Source of the DNA: Planctomycetales bacterium
GTDB lineage: Bacteria > Planctomycetota > Phycisphaerae > SM23-33
Direction of reading: 5' to 3'
NCBI GenBank assembly: GCA_030673005.1
Contig: DAOVFI010000034.1
Coordinates: forward strand, 1 to 13,507
DNA length: 13,507 bases
Shown here: positions 13,418 to 13,507 of the stretch, one piece after another
How positions within the stretch are numbered: position 1 is the first letter of the stretch
Layout: each line of letters starts with the position of its first letter
Position numbers and translations under genes: made by a program
Notes under the pieces: model-generated
Told to the model about the DNA's origin: nothing
Database searches by the model: none
What the model saw: only the letters and a program-made list of their open reading frames with translations

Positions 13418-13507
13418 TTACTTGAGTATTCCCTTGGGTTTTATCGGTGGCTTTTTACCGAACTCGAATGCGCCGATGTCCGGGGCATTACCGACGAACG
13501 GCAGGCC
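13418..13507 (-). CDS. C-terminal end of a third beta-helix paralog (runs off the window)
   Basis: The minus strand from 13507 reads 29 codons to a TAA at 13420-13418, starting GLPFVGNAPDIGAFEFGKKP and ending PIKPKGILK. This matches the end of the protein at 11632-13161 (GLPFVGNAPDIGAFEFGKKPRK) almost exactly, so a third tandem copy continues beyond the window. Like that paralog, and unlike the one at 9601-11469, it stops shortly after the cap and has no zinc ribbons. The 256-nt gap to the next gene holds element B and a small hairpin. Confidence 0.88.
   Translation of the reverse strand, partial: GLPFVGNAPDIGAFEFGKKPPIKPKGILK

Overview
The window looks like part of a chromosome from an uncultured planctomycete-like bacterium, perhaps near Phycisphaerae. 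This placement is inference. It rests on the mix of single-copy housekeeping genes with large secreted beta-helix proteins and lipoproteins, the TPR gene that opens with a short 'DTVYL-DGK' beta module, and the intergenic spaces filled with palindromic repeats. No rRNA, tRNA, CRISPR array, transposase or integrase was seen.

Layout. Positions 1-314 (minus) hold the first 104 codons of an RNase Z-like metallo-beta-lactamase protein, probably made from a leaderless message. It is divergent from a secreted TPR protein (426-2192, plus). A 289-bp spacer made largely of palindromic repeats then precedes nrdR (2482-2979), a Na/Pi-cotransporter-family protein with a C-terminal PhoU-like domain (3077-4798), a strong bidirectional terminator (4867-4910) and guaB (5070-6530). 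Three plus-strand genes follow guaB closely: a DUF4832/glycosidase-like lipoprotein (6555-8003), a small lipoprotein of unknown function (8097-8603) and a four-helix membrane protein (8609-9565). Facing them on the minus strand is a tandem family of secreted parallel beta-helix proteins: 9601-11469 (with two extra C-terminal zinc ribbons), 11632-13161, and the last 29 codons of a third copy at 13418-13507.

How the parts may work together. nrdR (control of ribonucleotide reductase), guaB (GMP synthesis) and the phosphate-type transporter are ordinary nucleotide and phosphate housekeeping. The DUF4832 lipoprotein and the beta-helix array look like cell-surface carbohydrate proteins, but no substrate can be read from the sequence.

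The most unusual material is the repeat content. (i) A complex palindromic element with perfect 16-bp terminal inverted repeats (2319-2446) has a rearranged relative in opposite orientation at 13218-13331, which carries a 30-nt self-complementary insert exactly at the axis of an inner palindrome. (ii) A 30-nt palindrome-like insert lies in frame just after the signal peptide of one beta-helix protein and is absent from its paralog. (iii) A REP-like hairpin unit lies 6-12 nt past the stop codons of both complete beta-helix genes, and is triplicated with a 23-bp period at one of them.
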